From contig NZ_LT629793.1 of assembly GCF_900105735.1 (NCBI RefSeq), positions 3,844,001-3,908,000 of the forward strand: a stretch of 64,000 nt of DNA, in the 5' to 3' direction. The position numbers and the translations under genes are program-made. Below are positions 1 through 8,511 of the stretch, in pieces. The notes beneath the pieces are model-generated. The model did not search any database and was not told the origin of the DNA. It was given only the letters and a program-made list of their open reading frames with translations. The stretch is from Pseudomonas yamanorum (GTDB taxonomy: Bacteria; Pseudomonadota; Gammaproteobacteria; Pseudomonadales; Pseudomonadaceae). The stretch's first letter is position 1. Every line of letters begins with the position of its first letter.

Positions 1-453
1 GCCCATGCGCAGCAGGTTCAGGTAGCTGTTTTCCCAGCGGTGCAGGAAGTTGCGGATCTGCTCGGCGCTGGCGTTTTCCCAACTGCCCCACACACCGGTC
101 AGCGGTCCACGGGTGACCGCCATGCCCAGTACGTCGAACAGTTGCTGGGTCAGCTTGAACATCTCGGGCGAGAGGTGTTGCAGGCTGAAATCGAGTTTTT
201 TCAGGGTGTCGTCGATGCCGGCCACCACCACCTCGGCGCTGGCCACGCCCTCCAGCAGCACCGGAATCACTGCCCGCAAAAACGGCAGGTCACTGCTGCG
301 CAACATCGCAAAGCCGCTGGCCGGGGTGCTGCTGGAGCAGCCGCTGAGGCTGGCGCCAAGCCCGGCTGTGGCCAGGAAGGCGCTGGCGCACAGGCCGAGT
401 TTCAAGACGCCGCGCCGTGACAGCGCGGGTGATTCAGTCAGGCTAGGGTTCAT
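1..453 (-). CDS. Tat-signal lipoprotein-like protein, partial (C-terminus beyond window)
   Basis: The first 151 codons of a gene that runs off the window edge. The N-terminus has a twin-arginine motif (SRRGVLKLG, Arg13-Arg14), a hydrophobic stretch, then a lipobox-like LSGC ending at Cys39, so the product is probably exported folded by Tat and perhaps lipid-anchored. No catalytic domain is visible in the part seen. It lies 28 bp downstream of the aldehyde dehydrogenase gene on the same strand, so the two probably share a transcript. In related pseudomonads I recall a small protein of this kind serving as partner of a GMC-type oxidoreductase; that enzyme would lie outside the window. Function is inferred from context only. 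Confidence 0.75.
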   Translation of the reverse strand, partial: MNPSLTESPALSRRGVLKLGLCASAFLATAGLGASLSGCSSSTPASGFAMLRSSDLPFLRAVIPVLLEGVASAEVVVAGIDDTLKKLDFSLQHLSPEMFKLTQQLFDVLGMAVTRGPLTGVWGSWENASAEQIRNFLHRWENSYLNLLRMG

Positions 454-481
454 TCTTATTGTTATCCCGGTGATGGGTTTG

Positions 482-1909
482 TTAGCGGACGAACAGCTTC
501 TGGATCAACTTCTGGATGGATTTGCCGTAGGGCGGGTAAATCAGCTTGGCGGCGTTCAGGCGTTGCTTGATCAGCACGCCCTTGGCCTTGCTGAAGGTCA
601 GGAAACCTTCATGGCCGTGGTAATGGCCCATGCCCGACGGGCCGATGCCGCCGAAGGGCATGTCGTCCTGGGCCACATGCAGCAAGGTGTCGTTCAGGCA
701 CACGCCGCCGGAATGGGTCTCGTGCAGTACGCGGTTCTGTTCGGCCTTGTTGTAGCCGAAGTAATACAGCGCCAGTGGGCGAGGGCGCTGATTGATGTAG
801 GCGAAGGCCTGGTCGAGGCCGCGATACGGCACGATCGGCAGCACCGGGCCGAAGATCTCGTCCTGCATCACCGTCATGTCGTCGCTGACATTCAGCAGCA
901 GGCTGTGGGCCATGCGCCGGTCCTGGCCTCGGTCATACAGTGGGACCAAGGTGGCGCCCTTGTCAGTGGCGTCTTTCACGTAGCCGTTGAGCCGGGCCAG
1001 TTGTCGTTCGTTGATGATCGCGGTGTAGTCCGGGTTGTCGGCTAGAGTCGGATAGAACCCGCGAACCGCCTTGCTGTAGGCCTCGACGAAACCGTCTACA
1101 CGGTCTTCCGGCACCAGCACGTAGTCCGGCGCCACGCAGGTTTGCCCGGCATTCAGCGCCTTGCCGAAGGCGATGCGTTCGGCGGCGTCCTTGAGCGGTA
1201 CGTCGGCGGAAACAATCGCCGGTGACTTGCCACCCAGTTCCAGGGTGACCGGTGTCAGGTGTTCGGCCGCCGCGCGCATCACGTGCTTGCCGATGCTGGT
1301 GGCGCCGGTGAACAGCAGGTGATCGAAGCGCAACTTGGAAAACGCCATGCCGACTTCCGCTTCGCCGAGCACTACGCACACGAGGTCTTCGGGGAAGATC
1401 TTCGCCAGCAGCGCCTTGAGCAACTGGCCGGTGGCGGGAGTAGATTCGCTGAGCTTGAGCATCACCCGGTTGCCGGCCGCCAAGGCGCCTACCAAAGGGC
1501 CGATGGCCAGGTACAACGGGTAGTTCCAGGGCACGATCACCCCGACCACGCCCAGCGGTTGATAGATAACCTTGGCCGACGCGGGCTGGAAGGCGATGCC
1601 TACAGCGCGGCGGGAAGGTTTCATCCAGCCTTTGAGGTGTTTGCTGGCGTAGTGAATGCCATGCAGGCTGGGCATCAATTCGGCGAACAGGGTTTCGTCG
1701 GCGCTACGATGGCTGAAATCACTGCTGATGGCGTTGATCAGCGCCTGGCGCTCATCGCTCAGCAGGTCGCGCAAGGCCTTGAGCCATTGCTGACGCTGGG
1801 CGGCGGGCGGCATCGGGTTGGCCGCGTAGGCCCGGCGTTGAGCGTCGAACAGGTCCTGGAGTTGGTCCAGCGCCTGGGAATCTTGCAGGTAGGCAACGTT
1901 GGCAGACAT
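482..1909 (-). CDS. calB: coniferyl aldehyde dehydrogenase-like NAD(P)+ aldehyde dehydrogenase
   Basis: A 475-residue cytosolic aldehyde dehydrogenase expected to oxidise an aldehyde to its acid with NAD(P)+. Visible motifs are PWNYP (Asn129, oxyanion), ELGGKSP with the general base Glu224, and GQTCVAP with the catalytic Cys258. The short N-terminus and the C-terminal extension after the FGGIGPSGMG motif match the coniferyl/fatty aldehyde dehydrogenase branch rather than betaine or succinic semialdehyde enzymes. It is divergent from a TetR regulator across a 147-bp gap holding a dyad, and an AATAACAA motif lies just ahead of its start. The exact substrate cannot be told from sequence; long-chain aldehydes are an alternative. 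Confidence 0.85.
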   Translation of the reverse strand: MSANVAYLQDSQALDQLQDLFDAQRRAYAANPMPPAAQRQQWLKALRDLLSDERQALINAISSDFSHRSADETLFAELMPSLHGIHYASKHLKGWMKPSRRAVGIAFQPASAKVIYQPLGVVGVIVPWNYPLYLAIGPLVGALAAGNRVMLKLSESTPATGQLLKALLAKIFPEDLVCVVLGEAEVGMAFSKLRFDHLLFTGATSIGKHVMRAAAEHLTPVTLELGGKSPAIVSADVPLKDAAERIAFGKALNAGQTCVAPDYVLVPEDRVDGFVEAYSKAVRGFYPTLADNPDYTAIINERQLARLNGYVKDATDKGATLVPLYDRGQDRRMAHSLLLNVSDDMTVMQDEIFGPVLPIVPYRGLDQAFAYINQRPRPLALYYFGYNKAEQNRVLHETHSGGVCLNDTLLHVAQDDMPFGGIGPSGMGHYHGHEGFLTFSKAKGVLIKQRLNAAKLIYPPYGKSIQKLIQKLFVR

Positions 1910-1923
1910 GGCGAAGTTCCCGA

Positions 1924-1931
1924 TTGTTATT
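1924..1931 (-). promoter_or_regulatory. AAnAAnAA (Hfq/Crc-type CA motif) in calB leader
   Basis: Read on the minus strand this is AATAACAA, 15-22 nt before the calB ATG, where Hfq/Crc would block ribosome binding. The match to the published catabolite-activity consensus AAnAAnAA is exact; the function is inferred. Confidence 0.45.
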
Positions 1932-1946
1932 GGAATGCTTCATTTA

Positions 1947-1964
1947 TTAGAGTCATTGCTCTAA
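1947..1964. promoter_or_regulatory. candidate TetR operator between calB and its divergent regulator
   Basis: A perfect dyad TTAGAG-N6-CTCTAA sits in the 147-bp divergent gap, about 40 bp before the aldehyde dehydrogenase start and 93 bp before the regulator start. It is the only clear palindrome in the gap, and its A+T-rich setting fits a promoter. Assignment to the adjacent TetR protein is inferred from position. Confidence 0.45.
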
Positions 1965-2056
1965 ATTGTCAAATAACATTGCACATACGTGCCGATTTAT
2001 CCGGGCAAGGATAGTCCGTAAGATGCCGCCATCACGGGTCTAGAAGTTGATTTCCC

Positions 2057-2728
2057 ATGGCACCACGAGTAAAGACCAGCGAGCGCATTGTGCAAACCAG
2101 CCTGGAGCTGTTTAACCAGCAGGGCGAGCGCAGTGTCAGCACCAACCATATCGCTGCCCATATGGAAATTTCCCCGGGCAACCTGTACTACCACTTCCCC
2201 AACAAGCAGGCGATTATCGCGGTGCTGTTTCGTGAGTACGAAGCGTTGGTGGACAGTTTCCTGCGCCCGCCCCAGGGCCGTGCGGTGACCGTGGAAGACA
2301 AGCGCTTCTACCTGCAGGCGGTGCTCGCCGGCATGTGGCGCTACCGCTTTTTGCACCGTGACCTCGAACACCTGCTGGAAAGCGACCCGGAGCTGGCTAC
2401 CGGCTACCGGCGGTTTTCCCAGCGCTGCCTGATCCAGGGTGCGGCCATCTATCAGGGTTTTGTCGATGCCGGCATCCTGAACATGGACCCGGTACAAACC
2501 GAAGCCCTGACCCTCAACGCCTGGATCATCCTCACCTCATGGGTGCGCTTCCTGTGCACCACCAATGAAAAGTCCACGCACCTGAGCGCTGAGGCCATCA
2601 AGCGCGGTGTGTACCAGGTGCTGGTGTTGGAAGCCGGGTTTATCACCCCTAAGGCCAAGGACGCGGTGGATGCTCTGTTCAAAGAGTTTTACGTGCCGTT
2701 GAATCAGGCGCTGGAAGAAGTGAAGTAG
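2057..2728 (+). CDS. TetR-family transcriptional regulator
   Basis: A 223-residue one-domain repressor with an N-terminal TetR helix-turn-helix at about residues 8-55 (core ISPGNLYYHFPNKQAI) followed by an all-helical ligand and dimerisation domain. The ATG follows weak ribosome-binding sequence but matches the usual TetR N-terminus. It is transcribed away from the aldehyde dehydrogenase gene, so it most likely controls that gene and itself through the dyad in the gap. The effector is unknown; an aldehyde or acyl compound would be logical. A sulfurtransferase gene follows 39 bp downstream on the same strand and may be read from the same transcript. Confidence 0.9.
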   Translation: MAPRVKTSERIVQTSLELFNQQGERSVSTNHIAAHMEISPGNLYYHFPNKQAIIAVLFREYEALVDSFLRPPQGRAVTVEDKRFYLQAVLAGMWRYRFLHRDLEHLLESDPELATGYRRFSQRCLIQGAAIYQGFVDAGILNMDPVQTEALTLNAWIILTSWVRFLCTTNEKSTHLSAEAIKRGVYQVLVLEAGFITPKAKDAVDALFKEFYVPLNQALEEVK

Positions 2729-2767
2729 GATGTTTCCCGAACGCTAACCTAGCCACAGGAGTCAGTC

Positions 2768-3622
2768 ATGCCGCTTGCTCAACTGATCAGCCCCCAGCAA
2801 CTGGCCGAGCGCCAGCAGTCCGGCGGGCTGGTGATCCTCGATTGCCGCTTTGCCCTGGAAGACCCGGATTACGGCCTGTGCAGCTACGCCGAAGGGCATA
2901 TCGAAGGGGCGCAGTATGCCGATCTGGAACGCCACCTCAGCGGGCCGGTAACCAAGGGCGTGACCGGCCGTCATCCGCTGCCGGCGCCGGATGCGTTTAT
3001 CCGGCAACTGCGGGCTTGGGGCGTCAACGCTGACAGCGATATCGTTTTGTATGACGACGGCCCCGGTGCCTATGCCGCCCGCGCCTGGTGGCTGCTGGCC
3101 TGGCTGGGCAAGCGCGACGGGGTGTTTATCCTCGATGGTGGCCTGAAAGCCTGGCACGCGGCGGGCTTCCCCCTGAGCCTGGATGCCCCGGTGATCGAGC
3201 CCGGTACCTTCAGCGGCTCGCCGGACAACCACCTGCAACTGGATGCCGAACACCTGCAAAAACGCCTCGGCCAACCCGGCCTGACCCTGATCGACGCCCG
3301 CGCCCAGCCGCGCTTTCGCGGTGAAGTGGAGCCGATCGATCCGGTTGCCGGGCATATTCCCGGTGCGCAGTGTGCGGCGTTCAATGAAAACCTGGGCAGC
3401 GACGGCCGTTTCCTGCCGGCGGACCAGCTCAAGCAACGTTTCGCCGCCAAGCTGCAAGATCGCTCGCCGGATGACCTGGTGGCTTACTGCGGTTCGGGCG
3501 TGACTGCCTGCCACAACCTGTTTGCGTTGTGTCTGGCGGGTTACCCGTTGGGCAAGTTGTACGCGGGGTCGTGGAGCGAGTGGATCACTGATCCAAAGCG
3601 GGAAGTTGCGACAGGCGACTGA
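2768..3622 (+). CDS. sseA: 3-mercaptopyruvate/thiosulfate sulfurtransferase
   Basis: A 284-residue tandem-rhodanese protein that transfers sulfur to an acceptor through a cysteine persulfide. The N-terminal rhodanese domain (about 8-138) is structural; the C-terminal one (about 160-278) carries the active loop CGSGVTAC with Cys241. A CG-S/T-GVT loop is typical of mercaptopyruvate sulfurtransferases, whereas thiosulfate-specific enzymes usually have CRKGVT, so 3-mercaptopyruvate is the better guess. GGAG lies just before the ATG. The gene is convergent with a hydrolase gene, with a REPIN between them. Confidence 0.88.
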   Translation: MPLAQLISPQQLAERQQSGGLVILDCRFALEDPDYGLCSYAEGHIEGAQYADLERHLSGPVTKGVTGRHPLPAPDAFIRQLRAWGVNADSDIVLYDDGPGAYAARAWWLLAWLGKRDGVFILDGGLKAWHAAGFPLSLDAPVIEPGTFSGSPDNHLQLDAEHLQKRLGQPGLTLIDARAQPRFRGEVEPIDPVAGHIPGAQCAAFNENLGSDGRFLPADQLKQRFAAKLQDRSPDDLVAYCGSGVTACHNLFALCLAGYPLGKLYAGSWSEWITDPKREVATGD

Positions 3623-3651
3623 GGTCTGCCTGACCCGGTCTGATCCAAAGT

Positions 3652-3738
3652 GTGGGAGCGGGCTTGCTCGCGAAGGCGGTGTGTCAGTCGCAGATATATT
3701 GGCTGATACACCGCCTTCGCGAGCAAGCCCGCTCCCAC
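3652..3738. repeat. REPIN, class GTGGGAGCGGGCTTGCTCGC
   Basis: Two REP arms in inverted orientation (GTGGGAGCGGGCTTGCTCGCGAAGGCGG and its complement) around a ~30-nt spacer, between convergent genes. Arms are near-perfect, suggesting recent mobility by a RAYT transposase encoded elsewhere. Confidence 0.9.
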
Positions 3739-3742
3739 ATTT

Positions 3743-4738
3743 TTATCGGCGTTGTGTCAGTAGCCACTCTGGGATTCGTCGTTCCAGGTAGTAAGTTGGC
3801 TGTTTCAGCGAGCCATCGACAAACCCGACATGCCCGCCCTTGGTCAGCAGTTCGAACTCGGTGCAGTCCGACAGCTCGCTGGCCTCGGGCAGGCTGTGGG
3901 TGAACACGAATGGGTCGTCTGCGGCCTGGATGATCAGGGTGGGTGTGCGAATCGCTCCGAGGTAATAGCGGCTTGAGGCCCGGCGGTAATAGTCCTCGGC
4001 GCTGAGGAACCCGTGCAGCGGCGCGGTGACGCGGCCGTCAAAGTCCCAGAACGTGCGCATCTTCTCCAGCGAGCCCAAGTCGGCCAGGGTTTTCAGGCCA
4101 GCCTCGTGGCCATCCTTTAGAAAACGGCTTTGTTTGACACGGATATAGGCCAGCATTTCGCGCATGAAATGCTTTTGATACACCCGCGAAAACCCCAGCC
4201 CGATGCGATCAGCGCACTGATCCAGGCGAAACGGCACCGACACGGCGGCCGCGCCTTGCAGCCCGGAGGCTTCACCGGTTTCACCCAAGTGCTTGAGCAG
4301 CACATTGCCGCCCAACGAATAACCCACCGCATACAGCGGCGCCAACGGGCGCTTGGCCCGCAAGTGAGCGATGGTTTCGGCCAGGTCTTCACTGGCGCCG
4401 GAATGGTAGCTGCGGGCGAGCAGGTTGGGCTCGCCGGAACAGCCACGCCAGTTGAGCGCCACGCTGGCCCAGCCTTGAGCCGCCAGGGCTTTTTGCAGGC
4501 CGGCTACATAGGGCGAGTTGGACGAGCCGGTCAGCCCGTGCAGTACCAGCACCAACGGGGTGGTTGCGTCATGGGGTCCGTGCCAGTCGAGGTCGAGGAA
4601 GTCCCCGTCTGCGAGCCACAGCCGTTCGCGCTGGCGTTCGATGTGGGTGGTTTTGCGCCACAGCGGTCCCCACAGCGTTTGCAGGTGCGGGTTGCCGAGG
4701 CCGAAGGCGGGGGTGAAGCGGTCGGACGTTTTTGACAC
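3743..4738 (-). CDS. YheT-like alpha/beta hydrolase
   Basis: A predicted 331-residue serine hydrolase of the YheT (AB hydrolase-4) family. The nucleophile elbow is GYSLGG (Ser141), the acid lies in AADDPFV, and the His is in GGHVGF (His303); the oxyanion region LHGLTGSS is intact. I chose a GTG start because the protein then begins SKTSDRFTPAFGLGNPHLQT, where family members begin; the same frame stays open upstream through the rsmD end without homology. The gene is downstream of rsmD, separated by about 90 bp with a palindromic repeat. Natural substrate is unknown; esterase activity on short-chain or lipid esters is the usual suggestion. Confidence 0.85.
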   Translation of the reverse strand: MSKTSDRFTPAFGLGNPHLQTLWGPLWRKTTHIERQRERLWLADGDFLDLDWHGPHDATTPLVLVLHGLTGSSNSPYVAGLQKALAAQGWASVALNWRGCSGEPNLLARSYHSGASEDLAETIAHLRAKRPLAPLYAVGYSLGGNVLLKHLGETGEASGLQGAAAVSVPFRLDQCADRIGLGFSRVYQKHFMREMLAYIRVKQSRFLKDGHEAGLKTLADLGSLEKMRTFWDFDGRVTAPLHGFLSAEDYYRRASSRYYLGAIRTPTLIIQAADDPFVFTHSLPEASELSDCTEFELLTKGGHVGFVDGSLKQPTYYLERRIPEWLLTQRR

Positions 4739-4776
4739 GATGGTTCTCGCGGCAGGTGGCAGAGCGGATAAGCAAC

Positions 4777-4826
4777 CTGTGGCGAGGGAGCTTGCTGTGG
4801 CGAGGGAGCAAGCTCCCTCGCCACAG
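4777..4826. repeat. REP element, class GTGGCGAGGGAGC (partial REPIN)
   Basis: A GTGGCGAGGGAGCTTGCT arm directly followed by a perfect inverted pair, CTGTGGCGAGGGAGC and its complement with a 2-nt centre. It lies between rsmD and the downstream hydrolase and could act as a transcript-stabilising or terminating hairpin. Confidence 0.75.
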
Positions 4827-4829
4827 GGG

Positions 4830-5441
4830 TTAGCTTTGTGTCGTGCGTTGCCACAATGCGTAATACACCCGGCCGGATTTCTGCTCGCGGTGCAGGCGCC
4901 AGGTGCCCGGCAGGCCGAGCGTGGACGGTGCGGTTTCGCTTTCAGTGTAGATCCAGGCATCCGGAGCCAACCACTGGCGCTCTTCCAGCAACGCGCAAAC
5001 GGTCGGCAGCAGGTTCTGGTTAAACGGCGGATCGAGGAACACCACGTCAAACTCACGGGCTTCCTGGGTTTCCAGGTAACGCAGCGCATCAGCCGTCTGC
5101 ACTTGCCCCGTGGTGCAACGCAGGGTGCCCAGGTGTTCCTTGAGGCTGGCAACCGCCACGTTGCTGGCATCCAGCGCCTGGCCCAGTGCAGCGCCACGGG
5201 ACAGGCTTTCGAGGAATAACGCGCCGCTGCCCGCGAACGGGTCCAGCACCTTGGCCCCGGCGATATACGGCGCTAGCCAGTTGAACAGGGTTTCACGCAC
5301 GCGGTCGGGCGTCGGGCGCAGGCCCACGACGTCGGGGAAGCTCAGCTTACGGCTGCCCCATTCTCCACCGATGATGCGCAGTTGGCCCACACCGTTGTGA
5401 ACGTTGTGGACGGGTTTTTTGGGACGGGATGGACGGGCCAT
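4830..5441 (-). CDS. rsmD: 16S rRNA (guanine(966)-N2)-methyltransferase
   Basis: RsmD methylates N2 of G966 in the small ribosomal subunit using S-adenosylmethionine. The 203-residue protein has the SAM-binding motif LDPFAGSGALFLESLSRGA at about 64-82 and the catalytic motif DPPF in VVFLDPPFNQNLL. Length matches the family. Its ATG overlaps the TAA of the upstream M16-like gene by one base (TAATG), so translation is probably coupled. The neighbourhood M16-M16-rsmD next to ftsY is conserved in pseudomonads. Confidence 0.95.
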   Translation of the reverse strand: MARPSRPKKPVHNVHNGVGQLRIIGGEWGSRKLSFPDVVGLRPTPDRVRETLFNWLAPYIAGAKVLDPFAGSGALFLESLSRGAALGQALDASNVAVASLKEHLGTLRCTTGQVQTADALRYLETQEAREFDVVFLDPPFNQNLLPTVCALLEERQWLAPDAWIYTESETAPSTLGLPGTWRLHREQKSGRVYYALWQRTTQS

Positions 5442-6931
5442 TAATGCTCCGGAACCCCGAGCGGCTGCTCGGCGGGTTTATCTGTGGGGGGCGGTAGTGG
5501 CTTTTGCGCAATCGTTGGGCCGGCGGTCACGATGACCAGCTTGTCGGCACTCAAATGTTTGTTCAAAGCAGCTTTGACCTGGTCAACGGTCAGCGCCTGG
5601 GATTGTTTCATGAAATCTTCCAGGTAGCTCAGCGGCAAGTTGTAGAAACCCATGGCGCCCAGTTGCCCGACGATATCGGCGTTGCTCGCGGTGGACAGCG
5701 GGAAGCTGCCGGCCAGTTCGCGCTTGGCGTCATCAAGTTCTTTTTGGGTGGGGCCGGTCTTCAGGTAGTCGGCCAGCACGTCCTGCACCAGTTTCAAGGT
5801 GCCAGCGCTCATTTCGGCGCGGGTTTGCAGGTTGATCATGAACGGGCCGCGTACCTGCATCGGCGAAAAGCCAGAGTATACGCCGTAGGTCAGGCCACGT
5901 TTCTCGCGTACTTCGCTCATCAAGCGGGTGCCGAAGCCGCCGCCGCCGAGGATCTGGTTGCCCAGGGACAGCGCGGCATAGTCCGGGTCGGCACGGTCGA
6001 TGCCCAGTTGCGCCAGCAGCAGGGTTGTCTGCTTGGACGGGAACTCGATATGTGTGGTGCCAGCCTTCGGCTCCGCCGGTTGGGCGATCTTCGCCAGCGC
6101 GGGGCCTTTAGGCAGTGAAGCGGAGACCTTGGCAGTCATGGCTTCGGCTTCGGCGCGGGTCAGATCGCCGACTACAGAAATCACCGCGTTGCCGGCGGCG
6201 TAGGCCTTGGCGTGGAAGTCCTTCAACTGCGCGAGGGTGATCTTCGGCACGCTCTCGGCGTTGCCTTCGCTCGGATGGGCGTAAGGGTGGTCGCCATAGA
6301 GCTGCTTGAACAGCTCGATGCTCGCCAGTTTGCCGGGGTTTTGCTTCTGGTATTCAAAGCCGGCCAGCAGCTGGTTCTTGATCCGCGCCAGGGAGTCGGC
6401 GGGGAAGGTCGGCTTGCCGATCACGTCGTCAAACAGCGACAGGGCAGCGTCACGTTTGTCGCTGGCGCTCAGGCTGCGCAGGGAAACCAGCGCCATGTCG
6501 CGGTAGGCACCATTGCTGAAGTCGGCACCCAAGCCGTCGAAACCGGCGGCAATCTGGCTGACGTCTTTGCCTGGCACGCCTTCGTTGAGCATTGCGTTGG
6601 TCAACAGCGCCAGGCCCGGTGTGTTGCCGTCCTGGCTGCTGCCGGCGGCGAACAGGATGCGCATGTCGAACATCGGCAGTTCATGGGCTTCGACGAACAG
6701 CACCTTGGCGCCTTCGGCGGTGGTCCAGGTTTGCACGTCGAGCTTGCGGTTGGTCGGTGCCTTGTCGTCCAGCTCGGCCAGGGATTGCAGCTTGTTGGCG
6801 GACTTGGCCTGCTCCAGCGCCTGGCTGGCGACGGATTCGCTCGGGCGCAGGAAATACACCGCGCACGCCGCAGCCAACGTGACCACGATCAAACCGGGCA
6901 GCACCAGACGGTTGTTTTTACGTTCACTCAT
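5441..6931 (-). CDS. M16 peptidase-family protein lacking the zinc motif
   Basis: A 496-residue exported or membrane-anchored M16 (pitrilysin/processing peptidase) homologue. A single N-terminal membrane segment (about residues 10-30) precedes the domain. Where active M16 proteins have HxxEH this one has GLALLTNAMLNEG, so it should not bind catalytic zinc. The C-terminal half keeps the substrate-binding R/Y region (GFGTRLMSEVREKRGLTYG). I chose the internal ATG (MSERKNN) because it has GAGGAG 7 nt upstream; an earlier start adds 8 residues. It overlaps the preceding active M16 gene by 8 bp, so the two probably form a heterodimer like mitochondrial processing peptidase. Confidence 0.88.
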   Translation of the reverse strand: MSERKNNRLVLPGLIVVTLAAACAVYFLRPSESVASQALEQAKSANKLQSLAELDDKAPTNRKLDVQTWTTAEGAKVLFVEAHELPMFDMRILFAAGSSQDGNTPGLALLTNAMLNEGVPGKDVSQIAAGFDGLGADFSNGAYRDMALVSLRSLSASDKRDAALSLFDDVIGKPTFPADSLARIKNQLLAGFEYQKQNPGKLASIELFKQLYGDHPYAHPSEGNAESVPKITLAQLKDFHAKAYAAGNAVISVVGDLTRAEAEAMTAKVSASLPKGPALAKIAQPAEPKAGTTHIEFPSKQTTLLLAQLGIDRADPDYAALSLGNQILGGGGFGTRLMSEVREKRGLTYGVYSGFSPMQVRGPFMINLQTRAEMSAGTLKLVQDVLADYLKTGPTQKELDDAKRELAGSFPLSTASNADIVGQLGAMGFYNLPLSYLEDFMKQSQALTVDQVKAALNKHLSADKLVIVTAGPTIAQKPLPPPTDKPAEQPLGVPEH

Positions 6932-8279
6932 GAGCGGTCTCCTCAGGCAAAACATGGGCGACGCTGAGACGTTCGCGGGTGAAATAAGTGCGTGCAGCTT
7001 TCTGGATATCTTCGGCGGTTACGCTTTGCAGCTCGGCAAGCTCGGTGTCCATGAGTTTCCAGGACAGGCCGACGGTCTCCAGGGAGCCGATGGCAGTGGC
7101 TTGGCTGGTGATCGAGTCGCGTTGGTAAACCACCCCGGCGATGACTTGGGCGCGGATACGCTCCAGTTCTTCTGCGCTCGGTGGCTTGGCCTTCAGTTCA
7201 TCCAGCAGGCGCCACAGGCCGGCTTCAGCCTGGGCCACGGTCTTTTTCTTCTGCAGGTTCGGGGTGGCGGTCAAGGTGAACAGGCTGTCACCGCGGGTGT
7301 AGGCGTCGTAGCTCGACGCACCGCCGGACACCAGCTCTTCGCCGCGCTCCAGTTGCGTCGAGATGCGCGCGCTGTAGCCGCCGTCCAGCAGGGCCGAGAT
7401 CAGGCGCAAGGCGTTGACCGAACGCTTGTCTTCAGCGGTGGCGAGGCTGGGCACGTTGAAACCAAGGATCACGCTGGGCAGTTTGGTCTGTACGTGCATT
7501 GTCAGCAGGCGTTCGCCGGGCTCGGCCAGTTCCAGTGGGATTTTCGCCGGTGGCACGTCGCGCTTGGGGATCGGGCCGAAGTAGCGTTGGGCCAGGGTCT
7601 TGACCTCATCCGGGGTCACGTCGCCCACCACTACCAGGGTGGCGTTGTTCGGCACGTACCAGGATTGGTACCAGTGGCGCAGCTCTTCAACCTTCATGCG
7701 GTCCAGGTCGGCCATCCAGCCGATGGTCGGCGTGTGGTAGCCGCTGGCCGGGTAGGCCATGGCCTTGAAGCGCTCGTAGGCCTTGGACATCGGGTTGTCG
7801 TCGGTGCGCATCCGGCGCTCTTCCTTGATCACCTCGATCTCGCGGCTGAACTCGTCGGCCGGCAGACGCAGGCTGGCCATGCGGTCGGCTTCCAGTTCGA
7901 AGGCAACGCCCAGGCGGTCACGGGCCAGCACCTGGTAGTAAGCGGTGTAGTCGTCACTGGTGAAGGCGTTTTCTTCGGCGCCCAGGTCACGCAGGATCAA
8001 CGAGGCTTCGCCGGGGCCGACCTTGGCGCTGCCCTTGAACATCATGTGCTCCAGGGCGTGGGACAAACCGGTCTGGCCCGGGGTTTCATAGCTGGAGCCA
8101 ACCTTGTACCAGACCTGGGAAACCACCACCGGGGCGCGATGGTCCTCGCGCACGACGACCTTGAGGCCGTTGTCGAGGGTGAATTCGTGGGTGGGTTGTG
8201 GGTCGGCAGCCAAAGCTGAAAGGGGCAGACAAACTGTGCTGAGCAGCAGGCCTGCGGCGCGGCGGGCTAGAGCATTCAT
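6924..8279 (-). CDS. M16 zinc metallopeptidase, catalytic partner
   Basis: A 451-residue periplasmic M16 peptidase. A cleavable signal peptide (about 1-25, ending near ALAA) is followed by the inverzincin motif HALEH in GLSHALEHMMFKG, with the distal Glu in FELEADRM, so the zinc site looks complete. The C-terminal half contains GYSARISTQLERGEEL. It is first in a tight cluster with an inactive paralogue and rsmD. It is divergent from ftsY across 232 bp. The substrate is unknown; the family cleaves peptides and small proteins. Confidence 0.9.
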   Translation of the reverse strand: MNALARRAAGLLLSTVCLPLSALAADPQPTHEFTLDNGLKVVVREDHRAPVVVSQVWYKVGSSYETPGQTGLSHALEHMMFKGSAKVGPGEASLILRDLGAEENAFTSDDYTAYYQVLARDRLGVAFELEADRMASLRLPADEFSREIEVIKEERRMRTDDNPMSKAYERFKAMAYPASGYHTPTIGWMADLDRMKVEELRHWYQSWYVPNNATLVVVGDVTPDEVKTLAQRYFGPIPKRDVPPAKIPLELAEPGERLLTMHVQTKLPSVILGFNVPSLATAEDKRSVNALRLISALLDGGYSARISTQLERGEELVSGGASSYDAYTRGDSLFTLTATPNLQKKKTVAQAEAGLWRLLDELKAKPPSAEELERIRAQVIAGVVYQRDSITSQATAIGSLETVGLSWKLMDTELAELQSVTAEDIQKAARTYFTRERLSVAHVLPEETAHE

Positions 8280-8511
8280 TCGTTTTTAAACCTGTTGAGC
8301 TGCCCGCTTGGTCTTAGCGTAGGCGGGCGAGGAGGTGCTAGGATACTGATCCGACCTAGGGACGGCCACTACGGCTGTCTTGTTGAGGCCCTATTTAGGC
8401 CTTACAAAATGTTGCGCATGAACGAGCTGGCTAAAAAACAGTCTGTTACGCATCGAATTTTATTTACCGACGTGCCCCTCGGCGCGTCGCTACCTTGAGA
8501 TAGCCGTCTCC

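Noticed and set aside
6513..8219. 568-codon plus-strand frame opposite the M16 peptidase genes
   Set aside because: Shadow frame covering parts of two well-recognised minus-strand genes.
8295..8498. Small plus-strand frame in the divergent gap before ftsY
   Set aside because: No convincing ribosome site, no recognisable protein; treated as promoter region.
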